Assembly (NCBI GenBank): GCA_015659035.1
Contig: DQNS01000079.1
Span: 1 to 62,683 of the forward strand
Direction of reading: 5' to 3'
Origin: Acidobacteriota bacterium
GTDB lineage: Bacteria > Acidobacteriota > Vicinamibacteria > Vicinamibacterales > UBA8438
DNA: 62,683 nucleotides
Shown here in pieces: positions 1-7,729 of this stretch (its first letter is position 1; each line of letters begins with the position of its first letter). The position numbers and the translations under genes are program-made. The notes under the pieces are model-generated. The model was not told the origin of the DNA and searched no databases. It saw only the letters and a program-made list of their open reading frames with translations.

Positions 1-939
1 ACGAGCGGGCTGTTCGGCATGGACAACCTGCTGATCGACCACCCCGGCTACTGCTCGATGTACACCCTGGTCGGCGGCAACGACGGGCTGGTCCAGGCGC
101 TGGCCAGCCGGGTCCAGTGCTCGATACTGCGGTCCGCGCCGGTCGCCTCGGTGACAGCGGACACGGAACGGGGGCTGCGTGTCACGTTCCGGGCCCACGG
201 CGACGAGCAGAGCGAGCTGGACGTCGACACGCTGATCGTGACGTTGCCCCCACGCGGAATCCGGGCGATGCAGTGGAGCGACGACAGGTTGGCGGGGGCC
301 GTCAGCGAGCATGTGCGGCACCACGACCACGGCACGATGTATCTGCGGGTCACGCTCCTGTTTCGGCGGCGGTTCTGGCGTCGGCAGTTCCCCGAGGACT
401 ACTTCGTCACCGATGCGTTTGGCGGGGTGACGGTCTACGACCAGTCGCCCGACGACGGCGCGGCGGGGGTCGGGATACAGAGCTGGCTACTTGGAGGCGC
501 GAACGCGCGCGACCTGGCGGCCCGGTCGGACGACGAGATCGTAGCGGCGGTCCTGGCGGCGATGCCGAGTGAACTGCAGGTGAGGGACGGCATGCTGGTG
601 CGCGGGTGTGTGGACCGGTGGGCCGGGGCATCCGGTGTGTCGAGGCTCCCCGGCGGCGTGCCGCTCCGGCCGCTGGACCAGCGGCACAGCCCCGACCCGC
701 GCTGGCCGCAACTGCAGTTCGTCGGCGACTATCTCTACGACAGCACACTGTGCGGCGCCCTCGACGCGGTGCTCTACGCGGTGGCCCGTGTGGGTGAGCG
801 TGTCGAGGCGCGGACCGGCGAGCCGGTGGTCGGGGCGCCTGGCCTGTTTGCCGCTCCTGGGGCAGACGTCGCCGGCGTATCGCCTGCGTCGCCGTCCTCG
901 GCCTTCTTTCTCGACGAGCGGTTCGCCACGCGGCGGTAG
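1..939 (+). CDS. flavin-containing amine oxidase / FAD oxidoreductase, C-terminal part (5' cut by window)
   Basis: The frame is open from the first base, so the true start lies outside the window; the Met at position 19 is internal. The N-terminal Rossmann FAD motif is therefore not visible. What remains resembles the substrate-binding and C-terminal FAD-binding part of monoamine-oxidase-like proteins: an early SMYTLVGGNDGL stretch, a mid-region predicted to form mixed sheet/helix, and near the C-terminus FVGDYLYDSTLCGALDA, which fits the family's GD-containing FAD-contact segment. The substrate cannot be told. The stop codon is followed within a few bases by a heptamer-repeat/hairpin element. 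Confidence 0.7.
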   Translation, partial: TSGLFGMDNLLIDHPGYCSMYTLVGGNDGLVQALASRVQCSILRSAPVASVTADTERGLRVTFRAHGDEQSELDVDTLIVTLPPRGIRAMQWSDDRLAGAVSEHVRHHDHGTMYLRVTLLFRRRFWRRQFPEDYFVTDAFGGVTVYDQSPDDGAAGVGIQSWLLGGANARDLAARSDDEIVAAVLAAMPSELQVRDGMLVRGCVDRWAGASGVSRLPGGVPLRPLDQRHSPDPRWPQLQFVGDYLYDSTLCGALDAVLYAVARVGERVEARTGEPVVGAPGLFAAPGADVAGVSPASPSSAFFLDERFATRR

Positions 940-944
940 AAGCC

Positions 945-985
945 AAGGAGTCAGAAGTCAGAAGAAGCCGGAGGGCTTCGCCGAT
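945..985 (+). repeat. heptamer array plus hairpin element (copy 1)
   Basis: GGAGTCA and GAAGTCA heptamers are followed by GAAGCC-GGAG-GGCTTC (964-979), a perfect 6-bp stem with a 4-nt loop. It starts 6 nt after a stop codon, in the sense orientation of the upstream gene. It belongs to a family seen about nine times in the window. There is no U tract, so it is not a classical Rho-independent terminator. Confidence 0.75.
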
Positions 986-1048
986 GTCTGGTTCAGGCCG
1001 GTGCCACCCGGCAGCGGGGCCTGCAGGCGGTCGCCATTCAGCAGCCTG

Positions 1049-2167
1049 CTAGGGTGCCGGTTCCTGCAGGGTGGCACAGTGCAGCGTCCCGAGACCCAGG
1101 ACCAGGTCGACCGCATGGATGCCGACCACCTCGCGGTCCGGAAACAGGTCGACCAGGCGGCTCAGGGCAACCCGGTCGGCCGGGTCGTTGAACGTCGGCA
1201 CGAGCACCAGGCCGTTGGCCACATAGAAGTTCATGTAGCTTGCCGGCAGCCGCTGCGTGCCGAACCAGAGAGGCCGCGGCATCGGGATCGGTACCACGGT
1301 GAGTCGTCCGCCGCGCACCCGCGCCTGCCGCAAGCGGGCGAGGTTCTCGAGGAGCGGTGCGTGGTTGACGTCGCCGGGGTCCGCCTCGGTCGCCGCCACC
1401 ACCGTACGCGGGGCGACGAACCGGGCGATGTCGTCGACATGTCCGTGTGTGTCATCCCCGGCGATGCCGCGCCCGAGCCAGATGAGTGTCTCCACACCGA
1501 GATGGTCGCGGAGCACACGTTCCATGTCGTCTCGCCCGAGTCCCGGGTTACGGACCTGCACGACCGGGTCCAGCAGGCATTCCTCGGTCGTCAGTGCGGC
1601 GCCCTGGCCGTTGACGTCGACGCAGCCCCCTTCGAGCACGATTCGACGCCCCCCACGCGTACGCGCGGTGAACCGGCGCAGGCGCAAGATGCCGGCGATC
1701 CGCGCTGGCAACCGGTTGTCGTGTGACCAATCGTCGTACTTCGCCCAGGCGTTGAAGCGCCAATCGACGAGCGCGACCTCTCGTTCGACACCCTGGTCGC
1801 CCAGACGCGTCACAAAGGTCGGTCCGGTGTCCCGGATCCAGGACCGGTTCGTAGGAAACCGGTACGGCTCGACCCGCCCGAGGTCGATGCCGGCCCTGGA
1901 CAGGCGTCCGAGCGCGCGCCGTTCCTCGGTGGCGGTCCCGAACACGATGGCCACCGGCTCGGCGGCAGTCAGCCGTCGGACCAGCTCCACGTAGCACCAG
2001 TCGACTGGGCCAAGCTTGCCCGGCCAGTCGCGGCGGTTGTGCGGCCAGACGATCCAGGTCGCTCGATGGGGTGCCCACTCGGGGGGCATGACGAACCGGT
2101 CATCGGCCGGGAGGGCCGGCGGCCGTGCGGCGACGCCGTGACGTGAGGGGTGGGGATGACGGGGCAT
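1049..2167 (-). CDS. aguA: agmatine deiminase
   Basis: Hydrolyses agmatine to N-carbamoylputrescine and ammonia in the cytoplasm, the first step of the arginine-decarboxylase route to putrescine. At 372 aa it has the usual length. Family landmarks visible are PPEWAPHRATWIVWP near the N-terminus, an EGGCVDVNGQG strand, GDDTHGHVDD (catalytic Asp/His region), and the catalytic Cys364 in LGTLHCATLQ close to the C-terminus. A second start at the MPPEW methionine is possible. It lies 20 nt downstream of the carbamoylputrescine amidase gene, and the pair completes agmatine to putrescine. Confidence 0.95.
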   Translation of the reverse strand: MPRHPHPSRHGVAARPPALPADDRFVMPPEWAPHRATWIVWPHNRRDWPGKLGPVDWCYVELVRRLTAAEPVAIVFGTATEERRALGRLSRAGIDLGRVEPYRFPTNRSWIRDTGPTFVTRLGDQGVEREVALVDWRFNAWAKYDDWSHDNRLPARIAGILRLRRFTARTRGGRRIVLEGGCVDVNGQGAALTTEECLLDPVVQVRNPGLGRDDMERVLRDHLGVETLIWLGRGIAGDDTHGHVDDIARFVAPRTVVAATEADPGDVNHAPLLENLARLRQARVRGGRLTVVPIPMPRPLWFGTQRLPASYMNFYVANGLVLVPTFNDPADRVALSRLVDLFPDREVVGIHAVDLVLGLGTLHCATLQEPAP

Positions 2168-2187
2168 CGGCGAGCGGTCAGAAACGT

Positions 2188-3129
2188 TCAGCCGTCGTCG
2201 CCGGACGCTGAGCCGGGTCGGGCGTCGGTCTGGTCATCGAGCAGTCTCGCCGACAGGCCGTCGTAGCTGTCGACCCGCCGGTCGCGCAGGAACGGCCACC
2301 CGCGCCGCTGGTCCTCGATCTGCCGACGGTCGCAGACCGCGATGACGACCTCGTCCCGGTCCACCGCACCGACCGCGAGGACCTGTCCGGCCGGATCACA
2401 CACAAACGACTGGCCCCAGAAGTCGAGCCCGCCGCCGGGCGGTCCCTCGTGTCCGACCCGGTTGATGGCGGCGACGAAGAGGCCGTTGGCGATGGCGTGG
2501 CCTCGCTGGATGGTGCGCCAGGCGTCGTGTTGTGCTGCCCCCGCGGTTGGGCGCTCGGCGGGATGCCAGCCGATGGCGCTTGGATAGACCAGCAACTCGG
2601 CGCCGGCGAGCGCGCTCAGCCGCGCCGCCTCCGGAAACCACTGGTCCCAGCAGATCAGCGTGCCGATGCGCGCGAAGCGGGTGTCGAAGACCGGATAGCC
2701 GAGGTCGCCCGGGGTGAAATAGAACTTCTCGTGGTAGAGCGGATCGTCCGGGATGTGGGTCTTGCGGTAGCGCCCCAGCAGGGTGCCGTCGGCATCGATC
2801 ACGACGAGCGTGTTGTGATAGACGCCCGGGCCCCGCTTCTCGAAAAGCGGTACCACCAGCACGACGGCCAGCTCGCGGGCCAGGGCGGCATAGCGCGTCG
2901 TCGTGGGTCCCGGGACAGGCTCGGCGAGGTCGAAGCGGCTGGGGTCCTCGCGCTGACAGAAATAGAGGGAGGCAAAGAGTTCCTGCAGACAGATGATGCG
3001 CGCGCCCAAGTCGGCGGCCTGTCTGATGAGGGTGGACGCGGTGTCGAGATTGGTCGAGACGGTCTCACCACAGGCCATTTGCACGAGGCCCACCGTGAAC
3101 GCGGTGGTTGGTGCCGCGGCGTCGGACAT
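2188..3129 (-). CDS. aguB: N-carbamoylputrescine amidase (carbon-nitrogen hydrolase)
   Basis: Nitrilase-superfamily enzyme converting N-carbamoylputrescine to putrescine, CO2 and ammonia. The Glu-Lys-Cys catalytic triad is visible: E50 in CLQELF, K123 in YRKTHIPDD, C160 in LICWDQW. The DDPLYHEKFYFTPGD stretch is typical of the AguB subgroup rather than of general amidases. Its 313 aa is full length. It sits between a TPR membrane protein gene (21 nt upstream) and aguA (20 nt downstream) in one minus-strand transcription unit. Confidence 0.95.
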   Translation of the reverse strand: MSDAAAPTTAFTVGLVQMACGETVSTNLDTASTLIRQAADLGARIICLQELFASLYFCQREDPSRFDLAEPVPGPTTTRYAALARELAVVLVVPLFEKRGPGVYHNTLVVIDADGTLLGRYRKTHIPDDPLYHEKFYFTPGDLGYPVFDTRFARIGTLICWDQWFPEAARLSALAGAELLVYPSAIGWHPAERPTAGAAQHDAWRTIQRGHAIANGLFVAAINRVGHEGPPGGGLDFWGQSFVCDPAGQVLAVGAVDRDEVVIAVCDRRQIEDQRRGWPFLRDRRVDSYDGLSARLLDDQTDARPGSASGDDG

Positions 3130-3150
3130 GCCCTGTCGGCGCGGTTCTCC

Positions 3151-3960
3151 TCAGCCTGCGATTTGCAGCGCCTGGAGCTCACGCTCGGCGTTGGCCAAGT
3201 AGAACGAGGCCGGGAACTCGTCCATCACCCGCTGGAAGGTGGCTCGCGCATCCCCCGACCGGCCGGCAAGGTCGTAGGCGCGCCCGAGCCGCATCAGGAC
3301 GCCGTCGACCGGGAGGTCGGCTTCCGCGCCCGCTCCGGACGATTGCTCGAGCAGGGCAATCGCCTCGTCATAGGCGCCACGCGCGATCTGGACATCGGCC
3401 AGGCCGAGCGTCGCCATGCGGCCGTAGACCCCGGTATCACCGTTGATGACCTGCTGATACTGCGCGGCCGATTCGTCGTGGCGTCCGAGTGCAGCCAGTG
3501 CCGCCGCCGCGCGATACCGGGCGGTGATGCTCGGTTGGGTGCCCGGGTACGTATCTGCCGCCTCGATCAGCTTCGGCAACGCCGCCGACATCTTCGCCTC
3601 GATCGTTGGATAGGTGCCGGGCGGTTGGACGAACTCGACCGGCGCCGGCGCCTCGGGTTGTTCGGCCGTGTCACCAGACGCATCATCCGGCACGGCTTCG
3701 GCCGGATCGGCAGCCGGCGGAGGGGGTGGCGACACCACCGGCGCATCGGCCAGCACCAGCGCGCCCGCGAGCAGTGCGCTGGCCTTCGCGGTGGTCCGTC
3801 CTGATTGCCATGAATAGCCGCCGAACAGGATGAGGACGACGAGCCCGACGGCGATCCCAATTATCAGCCCACGGCCCCGCTCGGAGAGTTGCCCCTGCAG
3901 ATGGCCGACCGCGACCGCGACCACGTTCTCTTTCAGATGATGTCGCTCGCTGCGCTTCAT
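3151..3960 (-). CDS. single-pass membrane protein with TPR-like C-terminal domain
   Basis: A 269-aa protein when started at MKRSERHHLKEN; longer frames would read into an inserted repeat element upstream. A short basic cytoplasmic tail is followed by one membrane helix (about residues 31-51, GLIIGIAVGLVVLILFGG), a Pro/Ala-rich linker, and a helical repeat region with TPR features (ALGRHDESAAQYQQVI; YDLAGRSGDARATFQRV). The layout resembles YfgM/ancillary TPR membrane proteins. It is the first gene of the putrescine operon. A specific function cannot be assigned; linkage to aguBA may be only transcriptional. Confidence 0.75.
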   Translation of the reverse strand: MKRSERHHLKENVVAVAVGHLQGQLSERGRGLIIGIAVGLVVLILFGGYSWQSGRTTAKASALLAGALVLADAPVVSPPPPPAADPAEAVPDDASGDTAEQPEAPAPVEFVQPPGTYPTIEAKMSAALPKLIEAADTYPGTQPSITARYRAAAALAALGRHDESAAQYQQVINGDTGVYGRMATLGLADVQIARGAYDEAIALLEQSSGAGAEADLPVDGVLMRLGRAYDLAGRSGDARATFQRVMDEFPASFYLANAERELQALQIAG

Positions 3961-3973
3961 GAATCTCTTCCCG

Positions 3974-4071
3974 AGTCGAATACTGCCTGCTTCCTCCTCG
4001 CGCCTTGCAATGGCCGGGCGCGGCATGAGTACGACGCCCACAAGATGCGAACTTATTCTTGACCGGACCCT
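3974..4071 (-). repeat. partial AGGGTCC inverted-repeat element (half copy)
   Basis: Read on the minus strand this begins AGGGTCCGGTCAAGAATAAG and runs about 98 bp at very high identity to the first half of the full element at 33954-34123, ending near the CGGCAGTATTCG core. It lies just upstream of the TPR-aguBA operon start, so the promoter of that operon must lie in or beyond it. Confidence 0.75.
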
Positions 4072-4145
4072 TAGTGTACCAGACAAGCCGGCCGGAGATC
4101 ATGTCCCTGCCGTGTAACGACGGCCGTAACGTGGGAGCGGAGTTG

Positions 4146-4180
4146 GCGCGTGGCAGGATTCGAACCTGCGACCTACCGCT
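4146..4180 (-). other. duplicate of the 3' half of tRNA-Arg (att-like direct repeat, distal copy)
   Basis: These 35 bp are identical to 5849-5883, the acceptor-3'/T-arm/anticodon-3' part of tRNA-Arg(CCU). The homology stops inside the anticodon stem and the rest is not tRNA-like, so this is a fragment rather than a gene. Such duplicates typically arise when an integrative element enters the 3' end of a tRNA gene. The core CCTACCGCT recurs at 5448-5456 and 5777-5785. Confidence 0.7.
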
Positions 4181-4206
4181 GCCTGGCAGGGGGTTCAATG
4201 CGGGGG

Positions 4207-5406
4207 TTACGGCTCACGCGGGTGCTCGGCGTCCCACGCGCGGGCGAGGTGCTGGGCTTCGGCGAGCTGGTCTGGAGTCAACTGCTGTGCGACGCGGTCG
4301 CGATCTCGATACATATTCCCGAGGTTGAACCACATATGGGCACGCACATAGTCCTGCGGCACACCGCGACCTTCGGCGAAGGCGGTCCCGAGGCCGTTCT
4401 GCGCGCGAGCATCCCCCTGCTCCGCCGCCAGTCGGAACCAATGCACCGCGTCGGCATCATCCTGCGGCACGCCCCGACCAGTCGCATACGCCAACCCGAG
4501 TTCGTTCTGCGACGGGGCATGGCCCTGTTCAGCCGCCAGTCGAAACCAACGCACCGCTGCAGTGTCGATCGCGGTGTCTAGACGGGTGGCATACGTCAAC
4601 CCGAGCTGGTATTGCGCCGGGCCGTGACCCTGTTCCGCCGCCGGTCGGAACCAACGCACCGCGTCGGCATTATCCTGCGGTACGCCGCGACCAGTGGCAT
4701 ACGCCAACCCCAGCTCGTACTGCGCCGGGCCGTGACCCTGCTCCGCAGCCAGTCGGAACCAATGTATCGCGTCGACATCATCCGGCGACACGCCACGACC
4801 CGTGGCATACGCCAACCCAAGTTGGTACTGCGCCGGGCCGTGATCCTGCTGCGCCGCCGATCGGAACCAACGCTCCGCGGTGGCGTCATCCGGCGGCACG
4901 CCGCGCCCAGTGGCATACGCCAACCCAAGTTGGTACTGCGCCGGGCCGTGATCTTGCTCCGCCGCCGAGCGGAACCAACGCTCCGCGGCGGCGTCACCCG
5001 GCGGCACGCCGCGCCCAGTGGCATACGCCAACCCCAGCTCGTACTGCGCCGGGCCGTGACCCTGTTCCGCCGCCAGCCCGAACCAACGCACCGCTTCGGA
5101 ATTGTCCGGCGACATGCCACGACCCATGGCGTACGCCAACCCAAGCTGGTACTGCGCCGGGACGTGGTCCTGCTCCGCAGCCAGTCGGAACCAATGTACC
5201 GCGTCGGCATCATCCGGCGACACGCCACGACCCGTGGCGTACGCCAACCCGAGTTGGTACTGCTCCGGGGCCTGGCCCTGCTCGGCCGCCAATCGAAGTT
5301 GGCGCACCCCTCCGGCAGCGTCCTGGGGCACGCCGCGAACGATGGCGCAGCCCGACACAGCGAACGCCGCGAGGCTCAGAACACCGGCGCGGGCAAGGTT
5401 CGTCAT
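4207..5406 (-). CDS. Sel1-repeat lipoprotein
   Basis: Encodes 399 aa beginning with a lipoprotein signal (LSLAAFAVSGC, with the lipobox Cys near residue 20), so it is probably anchored in the outer membrane or periplasm. The rest is nine Sel1-like repeats of about 36 residues (pattern AEQGHGPAQYELGLAYATGRG), most of them nearly identical, with a degenerate seventh unit; the DNA shows the same 108-bp period. Sel1 proteins act as protein-interaction scaffolds; no partner is indicated here. The gene lies alone between two copies of a tRNA-derived direct repeat, suggesting arrival or expansion by transfer. Long frames on the opposite strand are shadows of the repeat. Confidence 0.9.
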   Translation of the reverse strand: MTNLARAGVLSLAAFAVSGCAIVRGVPQDAAGGVRQLRLAAEQGQAPEQYQLGLAYATGRGVSPDDADAVHWFRLAAEQDHVPAQYQLGLAYAMGRGMSPDNSEAVRWFGLAAEQGHGPAQYELGLAYATGRGVPPGDAAAERWFRSAAEQDHGPAQYQLGLAYATGRGVPPDDATAERWFRSAAQQDHGPAQYQLGLAYATGRGVSPDDVDAIHWFRLAAEQGHGPAQYELGLAYATGRGVPQDNADAVRWFRPAAEQGHGPAQYQLGLTYATRLDTAIDTAAVRWFRLAAEQGHAPSQNELGLAYATGRGVPQDDADAVHWFRLAAEQGDARAQNGLGTAFAEGRGVPQDYVRAHMWFNLGNMYRDRDRVAQQLTPDQLAEAQHLARAWDAEHPREP

Positions 5407-5844
5407 CAGCTAGCTCCGACCATGACGGTGTCGCTGTAGACCGTGATCCTACCGCTGGCGGGCCGGGGGTGCAATGCGGCGGCTTCCGGGTGTCACGGTC
5501 AGCCCGAAGCCCTCGCGGAACAGCGTCGCGATCTTCGCCAGGGCGACGCCGACGTGCTTCAGACCTCCGACGCGCTAGGAGCGGCAGCCGTGCAGCTGGG
5601 GTCGCAGGCGGTCGCCTGGATCAGTGTGCTCAACAAGCACTCGACCACACATCGGCCCGGAGGCCTGTATGAGCCGTAAGGGCGGGCTGCCGACCGGCTT
5701 CCGCGGGGCGGAGGCCAGCCAGCCTCACCTTTTTCGGAATCCGTTGCACAAATGTTGCACTCGCAAGGCGAAACGGCCTACCGCTTTTGTGCGACGGGCG
5801 AGCAAATTATCGCTGTAAATTACTTACGTGAAGGAGATAAGTGT
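5407..5844. other. non-coding stretch inside the tRNA-flanked islet
   Basis: No convincing gene is seen. Position 5448-5480 partly repeats the sequence beside the distal att copy (CCTACCGCTG, then GGGGG and CAATGCGG). On the minus strand around 5500-5570 a frame reads GLKHVGVALAKIATLFREG, loosely like transposase text but too short to name. From about 5735 to 5845 the DNA is clearly more AT-rich than its surroundings, as expected of foreign DNA. Confidence 0.4.
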
Positions 5845-5921
5845 TGGCGCGCGTGGCAGGATTCGAACCTGCGACCTACCGCTTAGGAGGCGGTTGCTCT
5901 ATCCAACTGAGCTACACGCGC
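5845..5921 (-). tRNA. tRNA-Arg(CCU)
   Basis: Complete cloverleaf on the minus strand: acceptor GCGCGTG/CACGCGC, D arm GCTC..GAGC, anticodon stem ACCGC/GCGGT with loop CTCCTAA (anticodon CCU), T arm GCAGG-TTCGAAT-CCTGC, discriminator G and an encoded CCA (5845-5847). Its 3' half is duplicated at 4146-4180, marking it as a probable integration site. Confidence 0.95.
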
Positions 5922-6184
5922 ACATCGTAGCAACTCTCGGTGTAGCGGTAGGCGCGGTTCGTCCGGATGTTGTTGTCGTCCTCGAGCCAGCAGACGCTGA
6001 AGATGATGATGCGGTCTGGTTCGGTCATCCGTTCCAGGATCGCGCCGGCCGCGTACTTCGGATGGTCGAGCAGGAACGGGATCAGTGACCCTACCACTTC
6101 CCGCACCGCCTGGTGGAACTCGCGCTCGCCGGGGTTCCGGCGAGCTAGCCCGCGCATGAAGCGGTCGAGATCGAGATCGGCCAT
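5912..6184 (-). pseudogene. gdhA: truncated NADP-type glutamate dehydrogenase (N-terminal fragment)
   Basis: About 77 residues match the N-terminus of hexameric NADP-glutamate dehydrogenase: DRFMRGLARRNPGEREFHQAV, PFLLDHPKYAAGAILERM, EPDRIIIFSVCWLEDD, TNRAYR. After NRAYR the expected substrate-binding core (VQFSSAIGPYKGGMRFH in E. coli) is missing; ten unrelated residues follow and the stop falls inside the tRNA-Arg gene. The break coincides with an inverted copy of the tRNA/att core (5944-5952). It is a remnant and cannot be active. Start taken at MADLDLD. Confidence 0.8.
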
Positions 6185-6232
6185 CACACCACCCATCGGC
6201 CTTGAGCCGCGCCAGCGTGAGTGTCGCCCGTT

Positions 6233-6253
6233 CTTTCATCACGGACTGCTAGC
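6233..6253 (+). repeat. fragment of interspersed repeat (TTTCATCACGGRCTGCTAGCG)
   Basis: A near match to the left part of the repeat unit at 30311-30351 and 11345-11391. A short fragment only. Confidence 0.4.
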
Positions 6254-6276
6254 GCAAGCGAACCAGGTGGCGCCAG

Positions 6277-6387
6277 TCATCGGTTTGACGACGGGATGTT
6301 CGGCGGCGGGTCGTCCTGCCCGGCGAGCGCCGTGGCGGAGGCCCAGACCAACAGGGCACAGATCAGGAGCGCCCGTGTGGCACGCAT
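6277..6387 (-). CDS. possible 36-aa secreted peptide or start of a lost exported gene
   Basis: ATG at 6387 opens a 36-codon frame with a textbook signal peptide (MRATRALLICALLVWASATALAG) followed by a short proline-rich tail and TGA. It begins 13 nt after the stop of the zinc-ribbon gene on the same strand. No clear ribosome-binding site is seen, so it may be translationally coupled, a decayed exported gene, or chance. Confidence 0.3.
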   Translation of the reverse strand: MRATRALLICALLVWASATALAGQDDPPPNIPSSNR

Positions 6388-6400
6388 CAGGCTATACGCT

Positions 6401-6595
6401 CTATACGCTGCAGCTCATGTCTTCGCCGCAGCACTGCGGCGACTTGATCTTGCCGTGCCCGTCGGGGCACTTCGCGACGTCGACGGAGGCGCCGCCGTCG
6501 AGCTGCAACGTGTCGTGCACCAGTTCCTTGCCGCACGTGCCACACGTCATGGTGCCCACGCTCATGCCGCACTTCGGACAGGTGTATATTGCCAC
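6401..6595 (-). CDS. small zinc-ribbon protein
   Basis: A 64-aa protein with four cysteine motifs: CPKCG, CGTCG, a single Cys in AKCPDGHG, and CCGED near the end. A GTG start at 6595 is chosen because AGGAG lies 8 nt upstream (minus strand) and it starts directly before AIYTCPKCG; the longer ATG frame would add about 100 residues of low-quality sequence. Such small double zinc ribbons are widespread and uncharacterised. Cytoplasmic by appearance. Confidence 0.7.
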   Translation of the reverse strand: MAIYTCPKCGMSVGTMTCGTCGKELVHDTLQLDGGASVDVAKCPDGHGKIKSPQCCGEDMSCSV

Positions 6596-6834
6596 GGTGG
6601 TTCTCCTCTCGAGGGAACGGTTCGCCGGCTCGACGACCGGTTGGATGTACGCCGCCGGTCCGTGCGGCTGAATCAACCCCAGAATCCTATCACCGCCGGC
6701 GGATAGCGCGAAGTACCGGCCGGCCACCGGTCCGCCATCCTCGATGTTTGGGTGCAATCGTGGATGTTCGCTCTTGGCGCATGCTGTTCGTTTGACTTCG
6801 GCCTTGCGTTGCCCCTGATAGCGTCGACTGACCC

Positions 6835-7065
6835 ATGGCCGATCGGTTTGTGTGGCAGGTGCACCTGCGTCAGGACGTCCTCGACGACGCAATGGCCGAA
6901 CTCCGCGATCTTCTCCACGAGGTCCTTCGGCGAATCGTCGAACAACCCCTCAAGAAAAAGGTCAGGGGCCGGGATCAGAAACCCTACGACCTGAGGGTGA
7001 CCGCCGACTGGGTTGCACCCGGGTCTGAGGATCTCGAGATGGTCGTGCGGCTGAAGCGGGGGTAG
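6835..7065 (+). CDS. small conserved-looking hypothetical protein
   Basis: Encodes 76 aa with balanced composition (MADRFVWQVHLRQDVL; RVTADWVAPGSEDLEMVVRLKRG), unlike the Arg/Pro-rich shadows around it. Predicted one long helix followed by two strands; no signal or membrane segment. Family not recognised. Supported only by composition and isolation between minus-strand genes. Confidence 0.5.
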   Translation: MADRFVWQVHLRQDVLDDAMAELRDLLHEVLRRIVEQPLKKKVRGRDQKPYDLRVTADWVAPGSEDLEMVVRLKRG

Positions 7066-7180
7066 TTCGGCAAGACACTGACCGACAGCCCCGGCTGTAT
7101 GCGCCGCCCTTGAACGTGGCGCCGTCTACCGACGACGCCGCGGCTGATTCGCCCGATAACGATTAGCGAGGCGCCGCCTC

Positions 7181-7729
7181 TCACGGGCTCGCGTTGGCTC
7201 CGCCGGTCGCACCGGTCAGGTTCGCCAGCGCCCGCGAGGTCTGAACATACTCCTCGTAGCGTCGCTGATACCGTGCGAGCTTCTGCCGCTCCAGGGTTTC
7301 GAGACGTGTCCGGGCGGCCTGAGACGCGACGCCGGTGGACCGATCAAGCTCGGCCTCGATCGCCTCGCTCTTCTGTCGGTACTCCGCGTCGTGGTTCCGC
7401 TCCCACTCCAGCCAATCGGTGGTCCACCGGGCGTGGGCGGCCTCTAGCTGTGCCGCGCCGAACGGGAACCGGTTGGTTCCGTTCCGTTCGATCGCCGCGA
7501 ATGCGTCGGGGAATGTCCGTCTGGCCGCCTCGGCGGTTGGGTACCAGGCGAGGAGGGCGCGCGGGTCGGACCGGGCGCGCTCGGCCACCGGTCCGAACGT
7601 GGCGAGGAGATCGAAGATCTGCGCGTCCCGCCGCCGCGCCCGCAGCAGGGTCACGACGAGCAGGCCGACGCCCCCACAGATCGCCGCCAGGACGGTGACC
7701 GCGATCGTGAGGGCCGGATCGGTGTTCAC
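7181..7729 (-). CDS. membrane-anchored hypothetical protein with C-terminal coiled coil
   Basis: A 182-aa protein with one N-terminal membrane helix (about residues 9-29, IAVTVLAAICGGVGLLVVTLL), a basic stop-transfer patch, and a charged helical C-terminal half that looks like a coiled coil (LEWERNHDAEYRQKSEAIEAEL; LETLERQKLARYQRRYEEY). Its ATG overlaps the apt stop as ATGA, so the two are translationally coupled. Function unknown. Confidence 0.7.
   Translation of the reverse strand: MNTDPALTIAVTVLAAICGGVGLLVVTLLRARRRDAQIFDLLATFGPVAERARSDPRALLAWYPTAEAARRTFPDAFAAIERNGTNRFPFGAAQLEAAHARWTTDWLEWERNHDAEYRQKSEAIEAELDRSTGVASQAARTRLETLERQKLARYQRRYEEYVQTSRALANLTGATGGANASP

Noticed and set aside
940-1048. 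Rho-independent terminators at the heptamer/hairpin elements
   Set aside because: Hairpins of 5-6 bp with no U tract; the only convincing intrinsic terminator seen is the attenuator at 53793-53827.
4146-4205. Second tRNA gene
   Set aside because: Only the T arm and 3' acceptor strand are present; the anticodon and D arms cannot be formed, so it is a duplicate fragment.
4612-5439. Long plus-strand frame (275 aa) opposite the Sel1 gene
   Set aside because: It is the antisense reading of nine near-identical 108-bp repeats, full of Arg-rich periodic sequence; no start signal or family similarity.
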